Position numbers and translations under genes: made by a program
NCBI GenBank assembly: GCA_936432065.2
Contig: OW386285.2
Location: 370,575,249 to 370,639,248, forward strand
Direction of reading: 5' to 3'
Source of the DNA: Rutpela maculata
Taxonomy: Eukaryota; Arthropoda; Insecta; Coleoptera; Cerambycidae
Length of the DNA: 64,000 bases
Part shown: one piece after another, positions 1 to 10,350 of the stretch
Position numbering within the stretch: position 1 is the stretch's first letter
Layout of the letters: every line of letters begins with the position of its first letter
Notes under the pieces: model-generated
Seen by the model: the letters and a program-made list of their open reading frames with translations, nothing else
Told to the model about the DNA's origin: nothing
Database searches by the model: none

Positions 1-125
1 GGAATTAGCAGGAATTAGTGGGAATTACTAGGGAATTAGAGGAATTAGTGAGGAATTAGCAAGAATTAGTAGGGAATTACTGGGAAATTAGTAGTAATTA
101 GTGGGGAATTAGTAGGCACTGAGTG
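1..125. repeat. GGAATTAG minisatellite, copy 1
   Basis: Irregular tandem repeat built from GGAATTAG and GGAATTACTA units, about 8-12 bp each. The same motif in the same orientation recurs at about 2563-2686, so the pair brackets the decayed transposon gene between them. The array may extend left of the window. Confidence 0.85.
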
Positions 126-500
126 TGGAATTAATACGCCGAGCGCGCAACTCGAAACATGGTAACACTCGTACATAATAATATGCGCCGAGACATGCGC
201 GCTCTGTAGCTCTATCATATATGTGATTTGCACGTGCATCGGTTTCTAAACAAAACAATTTTATAACCCAGTGAAAAACAATGAGCAGAGTTTAAATAAA
301 TCAAAGGTAAGTTAATGCGCTGATTTATTTACTCATCTCGCAATTTGGCCGTGAGAAGAACCCATGCCAGCAATTTAAAAATTATAACCAATCGCAACCT
401 AATATAATCCTTAATATAATATAATAAAATATATATATAATCCTTCATATAATATACCTAATACCTATACCTAACCTAATATAATCCTTAATTTAGATAT
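126..500. other. AT-rich stretch with no gene seen
   Basis: The first half has some CpG-containing sequence (about 136-200); the second half is an ATATAATCC/CCTAATATAATCC low-complexity run at about 400-490. I see no coding signal or TIR here. Confidence 0.5.
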
Positions 501-1474
501 AAAGACTGAAGTCGAAAAAGCTCTTCAAAATGCTATATCTGACGCGAAACAACTTGATATCAATGCAAAAAACAATGATTGGAAATATATGCATGTTCCG
601 TTTGTGAAATGTAATCAAAATTCTGTACTTACAAGGGGTAATGTGGATAGATACAGGTGAGCACGAGACTAGGGACGAGGATAAAGTGGAAGACGAAGAA
701 AACGAAATTAACAAAGATCTAGTGAAAATAAATATAGATAAAGAGGACGATATGGGTTTAGAATTAATTTTTGAATAAACCTGACGCTTCTGAAGCAACG
801 ATTTTAAAAGATTTCTCCGAAAAAGTGAACAGTCAACATCTATCCGAGAAAGGACCATATGTGAAACTTGTCGTTGGCAATAAATCGTCAATAATGAAAA
901 AAATCCTCATACTGCTGGCTTTTGGATCAATCAAATGGAAGAGTCGGTACCGATCGATTGAATAAATTTATCGGCGGTACTAGAAAACAAAAACAGAAGA
1001 AAGCTCAGAAAAGACAGCCGATCTCAACTCCGAAAACAACCAATAAGAGAAACAAAAAGAATCAAATAAGTGGCAGCAGCTCTGCTTCAACCACTGACTC
1101 AGAAGAAGAAATTACAATGAAGGAACTTGACGATTTCGATTCAGTTGATGGTTTGGAAGTGTTTTTGCAGTCCGAATCTGAAGACGTTTTAGGTAATACA
1201 GGACTCGAAATAAACTTAGAAAACTATTACGCAGTTTTCTATGATCAATCATGGTTCATCGGTCCAATAATTGAATATAGTGGAGACGAGCGCTATAAAA
1301 TAAAGTTTCTAAAAGCCAACCTCGATACTTTTATTTGGCCCCGAACAGAAGACATCGACAACATACATAAAGATTTCATCTTCTACGGTCCTATTAGTCT
1401 TATTGGTAGCGGACCATTTGAATTAGAACGGTTGGACCTACTCAATATTAAAAACCGCTGCCCAAGGAATCACC
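501..1474 (+). pseudogene. Broken transposon-type protein gene, family not identified
   Basis: Coding-like sequence continues through at least three frame changes: about 505-630 (EVEKALQNAISDAK...), an acidic segment at about 650-776, about 780-900 (ATILKDFSEKVN...), then 922-1470. A homopolymer A run near 895-905 appears to shift the frame; read through it, the segment around 'KKSSYCWLLDQSNGR' joins the basic linker KQKQKKAQKRQ. The last third has a serine-rich acidic linker followed by a compact domain (YYAVFYDQSWFIGPIIE ... IKFLKANLDTFIWP ... FIFYGPI). From memory, this arrangement resembles proteins encoded by abundant but poorly classified arthropod DNA transposons; I cannot name the superfamily. 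The 3' end is cut by the repeat element beginning at 1475, so the tail of the open frame (to 1704) is element-derived rather than native. Confidence 0.55.
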
Positions 1475-2280
1475 ACTTCCACATCCAGATTTTCTATCCA
1501 AGTCACTCACAACGAAAAAAAATTGTATGTAGAAATAATTGTTTATGGAACTTTAATAATATAATCCCAAAAACCCATAAAACGATACCTCACATCGGTA
1601 GTGGGGTGGGGGTGGTGATAGGGAGTGGTAGTGAAATCACTACTTCCACATCCAGATTTTCTATCCAAGTCACTCACAACGAAAAAATATGTATGTGGAA
1701 ATAATTGTTTATGGAACTTTAATAATATAATATTTGAAATCCCAAAAACCCATAAAACGATACCCCACTTCGGTAGTGGGGTGGGGGGTGGTGATAGGGA
1801 GTGGTAATGGGGGTGGATGAAGTAAAAAAATATTTTGAGGTTTCTGGTTCTTGTACACACACTAAATCACAATTTTTTTCATCCCCTTAATAATGGGGTG
1901 GGGGTGGTAATGGGGGTGGGTAATGCCAAAATTGTTTTTGAGACCTTGGCTTCTCTTGTATATACTAAATACCAATTTTATGGACTCTTACCCGCTTGAT
2001 TTACCTATTTACCCCAAATTTACCCCAATTTACCTCCAAACCCTTCGACGGAACAAGATGAAAATATAATCTATTTCTAGATATCGTTAAAGTACATATA
2101 TGTACCAAATTTCAAGTCAATATCTCAGACGGTTCCAAAGTAAACGTGCGCACAAAAAAGTTACAGACAAACAGACCGACAGACAGAATTTTTTTTTTCG
2201 CTCAATGACAAGCCTATTTGAACAATAAAAATTTAAAAAATTTTTTTTGTCGTTACTATACTTCCACTGGATGTGGAAGT
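1475..2280 (+). mobile_element. Non-autonomous element ending in ACTTCCACATCCAG
   Basis: The left end ACTTCCACATCCAG (1475) matches the reverse complement of the right end, CTGGATGTGGAAGT (ends 2280). The right end is also a hairpin, ACTTCCAC-TGGAT-GTGGAAGT. The first ~90 bp is repeated at about 1640-1730, as if one truncated copy abuts a second or the unit was tandemly duplicated. The interior has several GGGGTGGGGGTGG tracts and a short ACAGACAGACCGACAG run. A second copy lies in inverted orientation at 36768-37295. No coding capacity is visible. Confidence 0.75.
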
Positions 2281-2562
2281 AAAATAAATATAAGGTGTTT
2301 AAAAACCAGTGAAACTATTCGTTATTGTTTTTAGTAATATTAGGTAATATTCGAAATACTGCTTTTATTTTTAAAATACAAACATTGTTTGCTACTTTCA
2401 CTCTTTTTAATATTAATAAAACTTTCGTTTTTCATGGGTTTTTATTACAAAAATCTATACAGAAACTAATTATATTGCTCGTTAACTTGTTTATCTTGTG
2501 AATAGAATAATATTAATATTGTCACCTTGGTGATACTATCACTGTCAGCTAGTTATCGATGT

Positions 2563-2686
2563 GGGGAATTAGGGGAATAACTAAGGAATTAGAGGAATTG
2601 CTAAGGAATTAGGGGAATTACTAGGGAATTACTAGGAATTAGGGGAAATAGTAGGGAATTAATATGGAATTAGGGGAATTATTATA
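2563..2686. repeat. GGAATTAG minisatellite, copy 2
   Basis: Same degenerate GGAATTAGGGGAATTACTA units as at 1-125, in direct orientation. The sequence between it and the 1475-2280 element (2281-2562) is AT-rich and shows nothing else. Confidence 0.8.
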
Positions 2687-2867
2687 TATCTTAGTGTACA
2701 CAATATTCTTCTGCGAAATACTCCTCGGTTTGAGTTTTCATAAAAAATTTTGAAAAATCAGACAAAAATCGAAAATCAATAGGCAATTAAAAAACGGATA
2801 TTTCAAAAAAAAAAAAAACTTTTCGATCGCGATTTCAGAAAAAATAATTTGTGTACCTCATAGTAAA

Positions 2868-3215
2868 AGCACAATCCCGGACTTCAATGCGTATTATGAC
2901 AAAGTGACTTTTTTTTCAAATCATCTGCAGGTCTTAATACTTAAGCAATCGAAAAGTTATTTTTTTGTTGAAATTTTTAATTTCCTATCGATCTGTCAAG
3001 CCAGACTTTCAATTTATGTGCCTGATTTTTCAATTTTTTTAATAAAAATTCAAACTTTGAAAAATCATGGACAAAAATCAAATAGGCAATTAAAATATGA
3101 TTATTAAAAAATATATATTCCGATTGCTTAATTATTAAGACTGTAGACTAATTTGAAAAAAAAGTCACTTTGGCGCCACTGTGTGTCATCCAGGAATGTA
3201 TTGCTCTTACTACTA
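2868..3215. mobile_element. Palindromic (fold-back) MITE
   Basis: Arms about 2868-2955 and 3117-3215 are imperfect inverted repeats; the best-conserved core is CAAAGTGACTTTTTTTTCAA plus CTTAATA.TTAAGCAATCG. The short spacer has no coding potential. A stretch like ACAAAAATC...AATAGGCAATTAAAA also occurs twice in direct orientation (about 2762 and 3070). Boundaries are approximate and no target duplication was found. Confidence 0.6.
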
Positions 3216-3627
3216 GATACACAATGTACTATTTCAGAGAACTGTTTTTTACTACTTATTAACCCATCTATTACCACTAATGGAATTGACAAAAAAAATA
3301 CTTTTTTTTTGTATTAACATATGTTTATTATGATTATTATATTACCAAAAATTTTAAATTGCATAAAAAAACTTATTAGGAATGTAAAAAAATAGTGTTG
3401 CGTAAACGCAACAACGGTAAAAACGTTAGCTACGCGTGTGATATAAATTAAAACAATTTACATGCAGTTGTTTTTTGCATTTACGGCAAAAATAAATGGT
3501 GTTACTTAGGTGTATGTTAGGTTCAAACCAATTTTATTTAAATCAGATGATATATCAATGTTATCCTAAAATTTGGAACATGGTGTTTTTAATAAGATTA
3601 TTATGTTATCGTGTTTACAAGAAATGG

Positions 3628-3674
3628 TATACACACACACATACATACACACGCGCACACACACTTACAAACAC
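3628..3674. repeat. (CA)n microsatellite
   Basis: Impure ACACACAC/ATACATAC/ACGCGCAC tract. The surrounding 3216-3904 sequence is AT-rich intergenic DNA with no gene seen. Confidence 0.9.
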
Positions 3675-3904
3675 AGAGACATTTTTTAATTCAATATTTG
3701 AGTTCAGTCTGCTATGAAACGGATATCTGTATAAAAAAAAATTTCTACGATGATTAGTAAAAATTTTTTTCTATTTATAATAAAGATAGAATACAGTTAA
3801 AGGTGTACAATTCATTACTGAATCATAACAGATACCATTCATTGACAGGACTAAATATGCAGAATGATTCCGAACGATTCCTCAGGATTCCAAAAATTCA
3901 AAAA

Positions 3905-4234
3905 TATACAGGATGTTCTATTTAAAAATCAAAAGTGGGGTTCACTTCCGGTAAAACCAGAAGTCATAGAGACTTGACAGACGGATCAAAATATGTTTTG
4001 GTAACATGTGACACATACTTTTCATTTCGATCCATTAAAAAATAAAGGAATGGTGGCCGGAAAGTTATCTCGTTAACACCCAGTATAGAAAATTCAGTAT
4101 TCCAGCAAAGTGTATAATGTTTATGTATAGTTCACTGTCTTTTTTGGTATCAATCATAAACCATATAATACCATATAGCTTTAATATTTTTCGAGATAAT
4201 GGCCCGAGAACTTTTAACTCGAACACCTTGTATA
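3905..4234. mobile_element. Short TIR element, TATACAGGATGTTC ends
   Basis: TATACAGGATGTTC at the left faces GAACACCTTGTATA at the right, an imperfect 14 bp TIR. The ends are of the 'ACAGGGTGT' type seen repeatedly in this window (for example 12898, 17880, 32215, 32352). The 330 bp interior is non-coding. Confidence 0.6.
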
Positions 4235-4911
4235 TCAGCTTCTTTATGGTTTAATTTATTTAAAAAATGTATATTTAGTTGGATTCATCTAATAACACAA
4301 AAGATTTTTAAAAACATCAAAATTAGAGCAATTATTCTAATGTTAGAATTTCATGCATCATCGTTTTGTATTATTTTTCTGAATTACCAAATCTCCTTTA
4401 AATTGTCGTTTTTTTTTTTAAATGTAATTTTAGCATGTTAAATATTTATAAACCTGATAGATGTAGCATAGCCATAATCAAGGATAGCAAACATATTTAC
4501 TATCCTTGATTATTTTCAACATACCAAAGATAATCTAATGTAAACAATTAGTATTTTAAAATTAATTACGTTTACATTTCAGGCAAATTTGGGCATTCAT
4601 TATCTCAATAATTGTTTCTGTGACTCTAGGTCTATAAACAAATATAGTGCCTATTAAAATAGCAAGGTGGTAATAAAATGCTGGTTAACTCCATTAAAAG
4701 TTTGTTATAATTGTAACACTACATTAAGCAGAGTCCCAATTTTCTTGCATTTCCCTTTAGATACTGATTTCTTATAAACGTGTACAGAAATGCTTCCTAC
4801 CTACGGGAACTACGACCCTCTGAAGATGACGCGTAAATATAGGCTTTTACTGATTACCTCGGAAATATTTTGGAGCAACTTTGATACTTGGTTCATGACT
4901 CTGCATTATTA
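4235..4911. other. AT-rich intergenic sequence with one perfect hairpin
   Basis: A perfect 14 bp stem, ATAATCAAGGATAG (4474-4487) with CTATCCTTGATTAT (4500-4513), closes a 12-base loop. It could be a degenerate palindromic element end. Nothing else is recognisable. Confidence 0.6.
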
Positions 4912-5286
4912 GGGATAGGATTTTGCAGAGCGAGAGGGAAATATGCGTTTATTTTCAGTTTATTATAAATATTTAAAAAATCATAAATGGTATAATTTTT
5001 AAAATAGTTTCAGGTACTTCTGATTGCTCTTAGGAATTCAACCATATACAGTTTATTTCATAAATTTTGTATATAATTAAATGCCATGTTCTAATAATGA
5101 AATTAGGAATTATTTTCACTGAAAAACTACGATAATCAAGTACAACAGAAATTTACAATAAGAAATATATATATAGTTGTATTCGTTAGAACAATAGCAA
5201 GTATCTAAAATAGATTATACTATGTTTGGTTTTTTAAATCGAAATAAACGCTTATTTTCCTCTCACTCTGCAAAATCCTATCTTTC
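4912..5286. mobile_element. TIR MITE, GATAGGATTTTGCAGAG ends
   Basis: The left end GATAGGATTTTGCAGAG followed by CGAGAGGGAAAT.TGCGTTTATTT is mirrored by AAATAAACGC...CTCTGCAAAATCCTATC at about 5241-5283. The TIR is about 45 bp and the element about 375 bp with a non-coding AT-rich core. No clear target duplication was found. Confidence 0.75.
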
Positions 5287-6272
5287 TCCAAAAGGCTTAT
5301 TTTTGTTCAGTGCTAACCACAATTAATTTTATTCATAAGCGGAAAAACGAGTGATAGTTACCTTTTGTTTATATTTTACATTTTTAGTAGTTTAAGACTT
5401 AATTATGATTTCTGAGGAAAAACAGTTTAAACGAGATATTAATGATTTGTTTGATAATGCCCATTATGATTTTTCGAACATTATATTGTTTGCCATGCCG
5501 AGATCTGCATCGAACAAGAGGGAAGCCATTTAAAGCAGCTTTTACAATTTTGTTTAGAATGAGGTAATTTCCTTAAACTTTCCTACAAAAACAATTACTT
5601 TTTTATTATCATTATTACAACTACTTCAATGAAAATAGGTCTCTTTAGAAAGCATAATCGGATATTTTTGCTTGTAGAATCAGTACCCAAAGGAGAATGT
5701 AGTAATTTTCGGACACCCTGTAGATGTAACCATTATCTATAGGCATGGAACGAATTTGCAACTAGCACTAAAATCGGTGACTATCTAAATTTGTCAAATA
5801 TTTGTCCTGGTTGAACATAATTTAACATCAAAGCTCATTAAAATAACTGTTAGGTTAGATTTTTTTATTGAAATTGGACAGATATTATATTTGCTGGTAA
5901 TTTGAAAATAAATTTTTGAACCATCTGCATACAGAAGCTTGTCACAGTCAATAACTTTTGTAAGATCATGAATAAATAATAAAAATAAGATCTCTGAAGG
6001 ACACCTAATGTATAGCCATATACATATATGGCCCATATACCCCATTATATGCCACATATTGCGATCTATTATAAGTAATAATAATGAAATGTCTCTATTG
6101 CTAATTACACATAATAATACAACGAATTCATTAACATAGGGAAGGTCAGGCATAAATGGTCAATCTTAACATTAAAACTAAGCATTTAAATTAAAACTAT
6201 AAATTAAATTAAATAAATAATATACAAAATACAAAAGTAGTGAAATACAATATATTTAAATAAAAAGAAAAT
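5287..6272. other. Intergenic, no feature identified
   Basis: AT-rich sequence with no coding domain, TIR pair or simple repeat that I can support. An ACACCCTGTAGA motif at about 5703 may be an orphan element end. Confidence 0.5.
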
Positions 6273-6404
6273 GGTACTGTGTGAGCAAAAAAAAAATAGG
6301 ACAACAATTTTTTTCTAATGTAAATCTGTCTCTATTTGAATATGTAATGAGTAGCCGAAATAAAACAGTTAGCACTTTTATTTTATTTTTTATTGTAATG
6401 CTGT

Positions 6405-6545
6405 AGTTATTGCTATAGCAAATGATGGATGGTCAATGAGACAAGTTGCACTGCGTTATAACATTAACAAAAATTTGGTGTTTAACATTTAAAAAAAGTG
6501 GAGAATAAACGGCACAATAAGTATAAATCCTGGATCAGGGGACAA
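6405..6545 (+). pseudogene. Inverted fragment of Tc1-like transposase N-terminus
   Basis: Reading on the plus strand gives degenerate DGWSMRQ-ALRYNINKN-like sequence with stops, nearly the same DNA as the reverse complement of 11395-11546. It covers only the DNA-binding helix-turn-helix part of a Tc1/mariner transposase. It lies head-on against the C-terminal half of the minus-strand gene. Confidence 0.6.
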
Positions 6546-6559
6546 AGGATATCCAACTT

Positions 6560-7119
6560 AACAAGAAACTAACTATTAATATTTCGTTATTGCACCATTT
6601 CTATTTATAACTTCTATATAAGTCAGTAATAATATTTTCCCATGCATTATTTATTATTTACAGAATTCTTGGGCATTCCGTGGTCTCACATTTAGTTTTG
6701 GATACTTCTTACGAGTGGTCCTCATACGTCTTCCATGGTGTTAAGATCTGGACTATGACTGGGCCAGTTAAGAACATTAATGTTGTTATCTTGAAACCAG
6801 TTAGTTACGGTATGAGCAGTATGAACACAACAATTATCTTGTTGAAATATGAATTCATTATTAGGAAAAATAATTGTGACACAGAAGGGAGCATAATATT
6901 GTCTAAAATCCGAATATACGTTTCACTATTAAATCGTTCCTCGATATGCCACAAAACACCAGGATCACGTGCAGATATCCAAGCCCACATATTAACGGAA
7001 AATCTACCACTTTTGTCATTGTTAGATATATATTTCTCGTCGAATCGAGTATTCGGAGGTCGGTAAACACGAATACGACTGCTGTGTGTTGACTGGAAAG
7101 TTTTTTCGTTTATAAAAAC
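6560..7119 (-). pseudogene. Tc1-like transposase, C-terminal half
   Basis: Minus-strand translation gives VFINEKTFQS, then YRPPNTRFDEKYI, MWAWIS, and the catalytic block QQDNCCVHTAHTV ... NWPSHSPDLNTMEDV, all landmarks of a Tc1/IS630 DDE transposase. Expected residues are recognisable for the second Asp (QQDN) and third Asp (SPDLN). The first, normally in a V-x-F-x-D-E-K-T-F context, reads FINEKTF, so Asp appears replaced by Asn. A TGA replaces the conserved Trp after NTMEDV. Reading frames change several times, and the far C-terminus (WENIITDLYRS) is in another frame. The 5' half continues at 10351 beyond the inserted element. Confidence 0.8.
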
Positions 7120-7543
7120 TACACTCACCGGCAAAAAAACCGGCCACCTGAATAGTGCGAAACATTTGTTGTTGAATAACTTTTGTAATATTTCACCGAT
7201 TTTAATTATCTTTTTGTCCCGTTTTAAAGAAATTCATCAAAAATATCTCATGCCCTTTCAATTTTGAAAAAATAATTTTTTACAACTTATTACACCTGGA
7301 GAACCAAAATGATGTTTTGGTGATCTAATTTCTAAACACCCGGACTAATTAGGAAACTTGATCAGGTTCTCTTGTGCTCTATTCCAAAGCCCAATACATT
7401 CTCAAAAATTTATTTTTTGATTAATCCCAATATCTGAATTTTTGTAGAAAATACACAGTTTCAAGTAGAACTTGCAATCTACCTGGCAACGAATGTTATG
7501 TGTTTATTTGGTTCCCCCTGGTTGCCCTCCCCCCAGGCGCGGC

Positions 7544-7916
7544 TAGGGATGGCAACGATATATCGATATATTAGAAATATCGATATATTATTCGAAAAAT
7601 ATCGATATATTTGTATCGTTATTTTGCTGCCGATATATCGATATAACTATCGATATATTTTTATATATCGGAATAGTCTCACTGCAGGGTCATAGGATAT
7701 TCTCCCCCTCGCTCGTCAATTTTTAAAAAATTTTCTTTTTTTAGAAAATTCTTCCGCTTATAAAAAATTGTTTTTTAGATTTTCTCCCCCCCCGCTCATT
7801 CATTTTTTCGAATATATCGATATATTTGTTTCGATATATCGGATTGTATCGATACATGCTTGCGATATATCATATCAATAGGTATATCGATATATAATTT
7901 TTTTTTGCCATCCCTA
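7544..7916. mobile_element. hAT MITE rich in ATATCGATAT palindromes
   Basis: The TIRs TAGGGATGGCAA (7544) and TTGCCATCCCTA (ends 7916) are flanked by a perfect 8 bp duplication, GGCGCGGC (7536-7543 and 7917-7924), the hAT signature. The 373 bp interior has many overlapping ATATCGATAT motifs at both ends around a C-rich centre. It has no coding capacity. It was inserted into LINE sequence. Confidence 0.93.
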
Positions 7917-8347
7917 GGCGCGGCGCGGTTGAGAATTTTTGGGATAGTGGCAATCATTTCATGTGTTTTTACATACCAAATATTAGTTTAAATTCGTTTT
8001 TATGCATACTCCAAAAAGAAAAGTGGTTTTAAGTTCCACTGTGCTGTGTTATGTGTTTATTTGGTTCCCCCCTGGTTGCCCCCCCCCTAGAACACATTCC
8101 TGCGTACGCGCCTACGCAGAACACATCTAGACTGAAAACAAACTGCAAGAACAGCCTGATAATGGAGTGAGAGCCGACAAAAGAGAGTTGGACCAGCGGA
8201 GTGGAACACAAAATAAATGAATACTCCCTAAGAACAATGAACAAATTGAAGAACCAGAATCAGAAACGGAGGAGTCAGTAGATTCAGAAGAAGAAGAAGA
8301 AGATTTATAGAATCAGAAAAACAAAAATAGGAGCACAAACAGCAGCA

Positions 8348-8640
8348 ACACAATGCGGCAACATATATCACAAGGAGACCCAGAAGAGGCAGAAGTCCAG
8401 AACCAAAAATACAAAAAAAAAAGGGAGCTTAAACGCTCCCTCAGGACACAATGCGGTAACGCATGTCACAAATACCTACGCCTCCCATCCCACATACCTT
8501 TACCATGCGCCATGTGGCACTCGCTGCTGGCAACAAGCATAACCTTAGTCCAAACCGGCGTGGACGTAGCAGGCCCAGCTGTATAATCCTTGGGAGTGGC
8601 AGAAATGCCTACCGCACGCTGGTAAATCAATTAATCAATC
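8348..8640 (+). repeat. LINE 3' end with AATCA tail, copy 1
   Basis: Contains the hairpin GGGAGCTTAAACGCTCCC, a conserved CCATGCGCCATGTGGC block and the terminal CCGCACGCTGGTAAATCAAT, ending in AATCAATCAATCAA. It is closely similar by eye to 9560-9835. The repeated tetranucleotide tail is typical of a non-LTR element that does not use poly(A). Confidence 0.7.
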
Positions 8641-9055
8641 AACACAATGCGACAACACATTGGACTTGCCATCTTGCTGTCGAGGCGATCAGACCTGCTT
8701 TATAATGCTCTGTCACCAATGGATACCCATAAAAGTTTATAAAAGTTAAATAGTGACAACGTATAAAAAGTATAAGTGGATGTGTTTGTAAAATAATATA
8801 TATCTCGGAACATTTTCAGTAATTGATAAGAAATATTAGACAGTTTAATTAGGTATACAAACCAAAACTTTACACAGTGCTTTCCCTCTAACGCAGTAAA
8901 AATGGTATATATAGTGCAGTGAAATCGTGCCAGATGGCAAAGAGGAGAAAGAAATCAGTAATAGCCGAAGAGAGGACTGTCTATATGGAGCACTAAGCCA
9001 TCAATTAGAAAAAGAAAACCGGCACACACTAAGGCTATAAAAAATCAAGAAAAAT

Positions 9056-9290
9056 GTCCATTATACTATTAGGAGACTTCAATGCACATATACTCCACAC
9101 AAGGCCTAACTAAAAAGGAAACGCGCTGAAAAACCTAGCACACATGTTTGAACTTAACAATAAGAAATACATGGAGCAAAAGTCAAACCTGCATTGACAC
9201 CTGGAGTAATGGAAGCTCAATCACACAAATAGACCATACCCTGGTAAGCAGAGAGATAAGGGCAAGGATCAAGAAGGTTAAAGCAAAAAG
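9056..9290 (+). pseudogene. LINE endonuclease-domain fragment
   Basis: Translation gives ILLGDFNAHI, the catalytic GDFNAH motif of apurinic-endonuclease domains in LINEs. A frameshift later comes DTWSNGSSITQIDHTLVSRE, matching the T-W...QIDH/Y-LV region of the same domain. Internal stops and frame changes show it is dead. The RT domain that should follow is missing: sequence passes directly into a charged region and the second 3' end. This is probably an RTE-like or related clade, but the fragment is too short to assign. Confidence 0.7.
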
Positions 9291-9559
9291 GACAGCAGAG
9301 GAAAGCGCTAACACTGAACAGCAGCAAACTAAAAATAGGGAGACCATGTTACACGTGGAAAATAACAATCGAGAGGGAAAAAAAACTAGGAAAGAAAAGG
9401 GAGGAAAAAACATGCGTCATGTGGCTCTCGCTGCTGATAACAAGCATGACCCAAATCCAACCCAGCATCGGAAACCGAGGAATTAGAAGACTCAGCAAAA
9501 GAAGATTTGAAGAAGCAGAAATACAAAAAGAGGGGCATAAACACTCCAAATCAAGACAC

Positions 9560-9835
9560 AGCACATATTTCACACGAAGATTCAGAAGAGGCAGATGCCC
9601 AGAACCAAAAACACAAAAAAGGGAGCTTAAACGCTCCCTCACGACACAATACGGTAACGCATCTCATAAATACCTACACCTCCCATCCCATGTTCCTTTA
9701 CCATGCGCCATGTGGCTCTTGCTGCTGGCAAGAAGCATGACCTTAGTCCAACCCAGCGTGGACGTAGCAGGCCCAGCTGTATAACCCTGGGAGTGGCAGC
9801 AATGCCTACCGCACGCTGGTAAATCAATCAAAAAT
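9560..9835 (+). repeat. LINE 3' end with AATCA tail, copy 2
   Basis: Second copy of the 8348-8640 3' end: same GGGAGCTTAAACGCTCCC hairpin, CCATGCGCCATGTGGC block and terminal AATCAATCAAAAATCAATCAA. A further partial match of the CCATGCGCC-type block lies at about 9410-9480. Confidence 0.7.
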
Positions 9836-9841
9836 CAATCA

Positions 9842-9976
9842 ATAAAAGGAGCATATGGAACTACAGCTTCTTGAAGGATATCTTGCACGTAACGGTGCGC
9901 GTGTAGAGCTCTGTTTTCTACAAATAAAAGTTCAGTACGTGCTTCAGTTGAAATACTGGCCCACACCATAACAAAA
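9842..9976 (-). pseudogene. Mariner/Tc1 transposase remnant (central catalytic region)
   Basis: The minus strand reads without stops: VMVWASISTEARTELLFVEN followed by RALHAHRYVQDILQEAVVPY, the segment between the first and second catalytic Asp of Tc1/IS630 transposases. It lies directly inside the right TIR of the 7122-10348 element, so it is presumably that element's own gene. Upstream and downstream parts are lost to the LINE insertions. Confidence 0.8.
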
Positions 9977-10350
9977 CCTAATATTTGTTAAGTTTTATAA
10001 AAATAAAAATTGCAAAATGTTACTTGAAACTGTGTATTTTCTACAAAAATTCAGATATTGGGATTAATCAAAAAATACATTTTTGAGAATAGATTGGGCT
10101 TTGGAACAGAACACAAGAGAACCTGACCAAATTTCCTAATTACTCCACAGGGTGTTTAGAAATTGGATCACCAAAACATAATTTTGGTTCTCCAGGTGTA
10201 AAAAATAATTTTTTCAAGAGCATGAGATATTTCTGATTAATGTCTTTAAAACGATAAGATAATTAAAATCGGTGAAATATTACAAAAGTTATTGAACAAC
10301 AAATGTTTCGCACTATTCAGGTGGCCGGTTTTTTTTTGCCGGTGAGTGTA

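Larger units (their letters stand above)
7496..9841 (+). mobile_element. Tandem fragments of one LINE family
   Basis: A presumed 5' end, TGTGTTTATTTGGTTCCCCC, occurs twice in direct orientation (about 7499 and 8049). Two ~270 bp 3' ends (8348-8640 and 9560-9835) each terminate in an AATCAATCAATC-like tail. Between them is an endonuclease-domain fragment. The pieces look like two or more truncated copies of one non-LTR element lying head to tail. They sit within the long-TIR mariner element and disrupt its transposase. Confidence 0.65.
7122..10348 (-). mobile_element. Mariner-type element with ~345 bp TIRs, inserted at TA
   Basis: Begins CACTCACCGGCAAAAAAACC and ends with the inverted complement; the inverted arms run about 7122-7470 and 10010-10348. 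TA duplicates flank it (7120-7121, 10349-10350). It interrupts the outer transposase between the codons for FWNNV and VFINEKTF. A remnant of its own transposase lies just inside the right arm. Most of its body has been replaced by LINE fragments (about 7496-9841), which in turn hold a hAT MITE. Confidence 0.9.
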
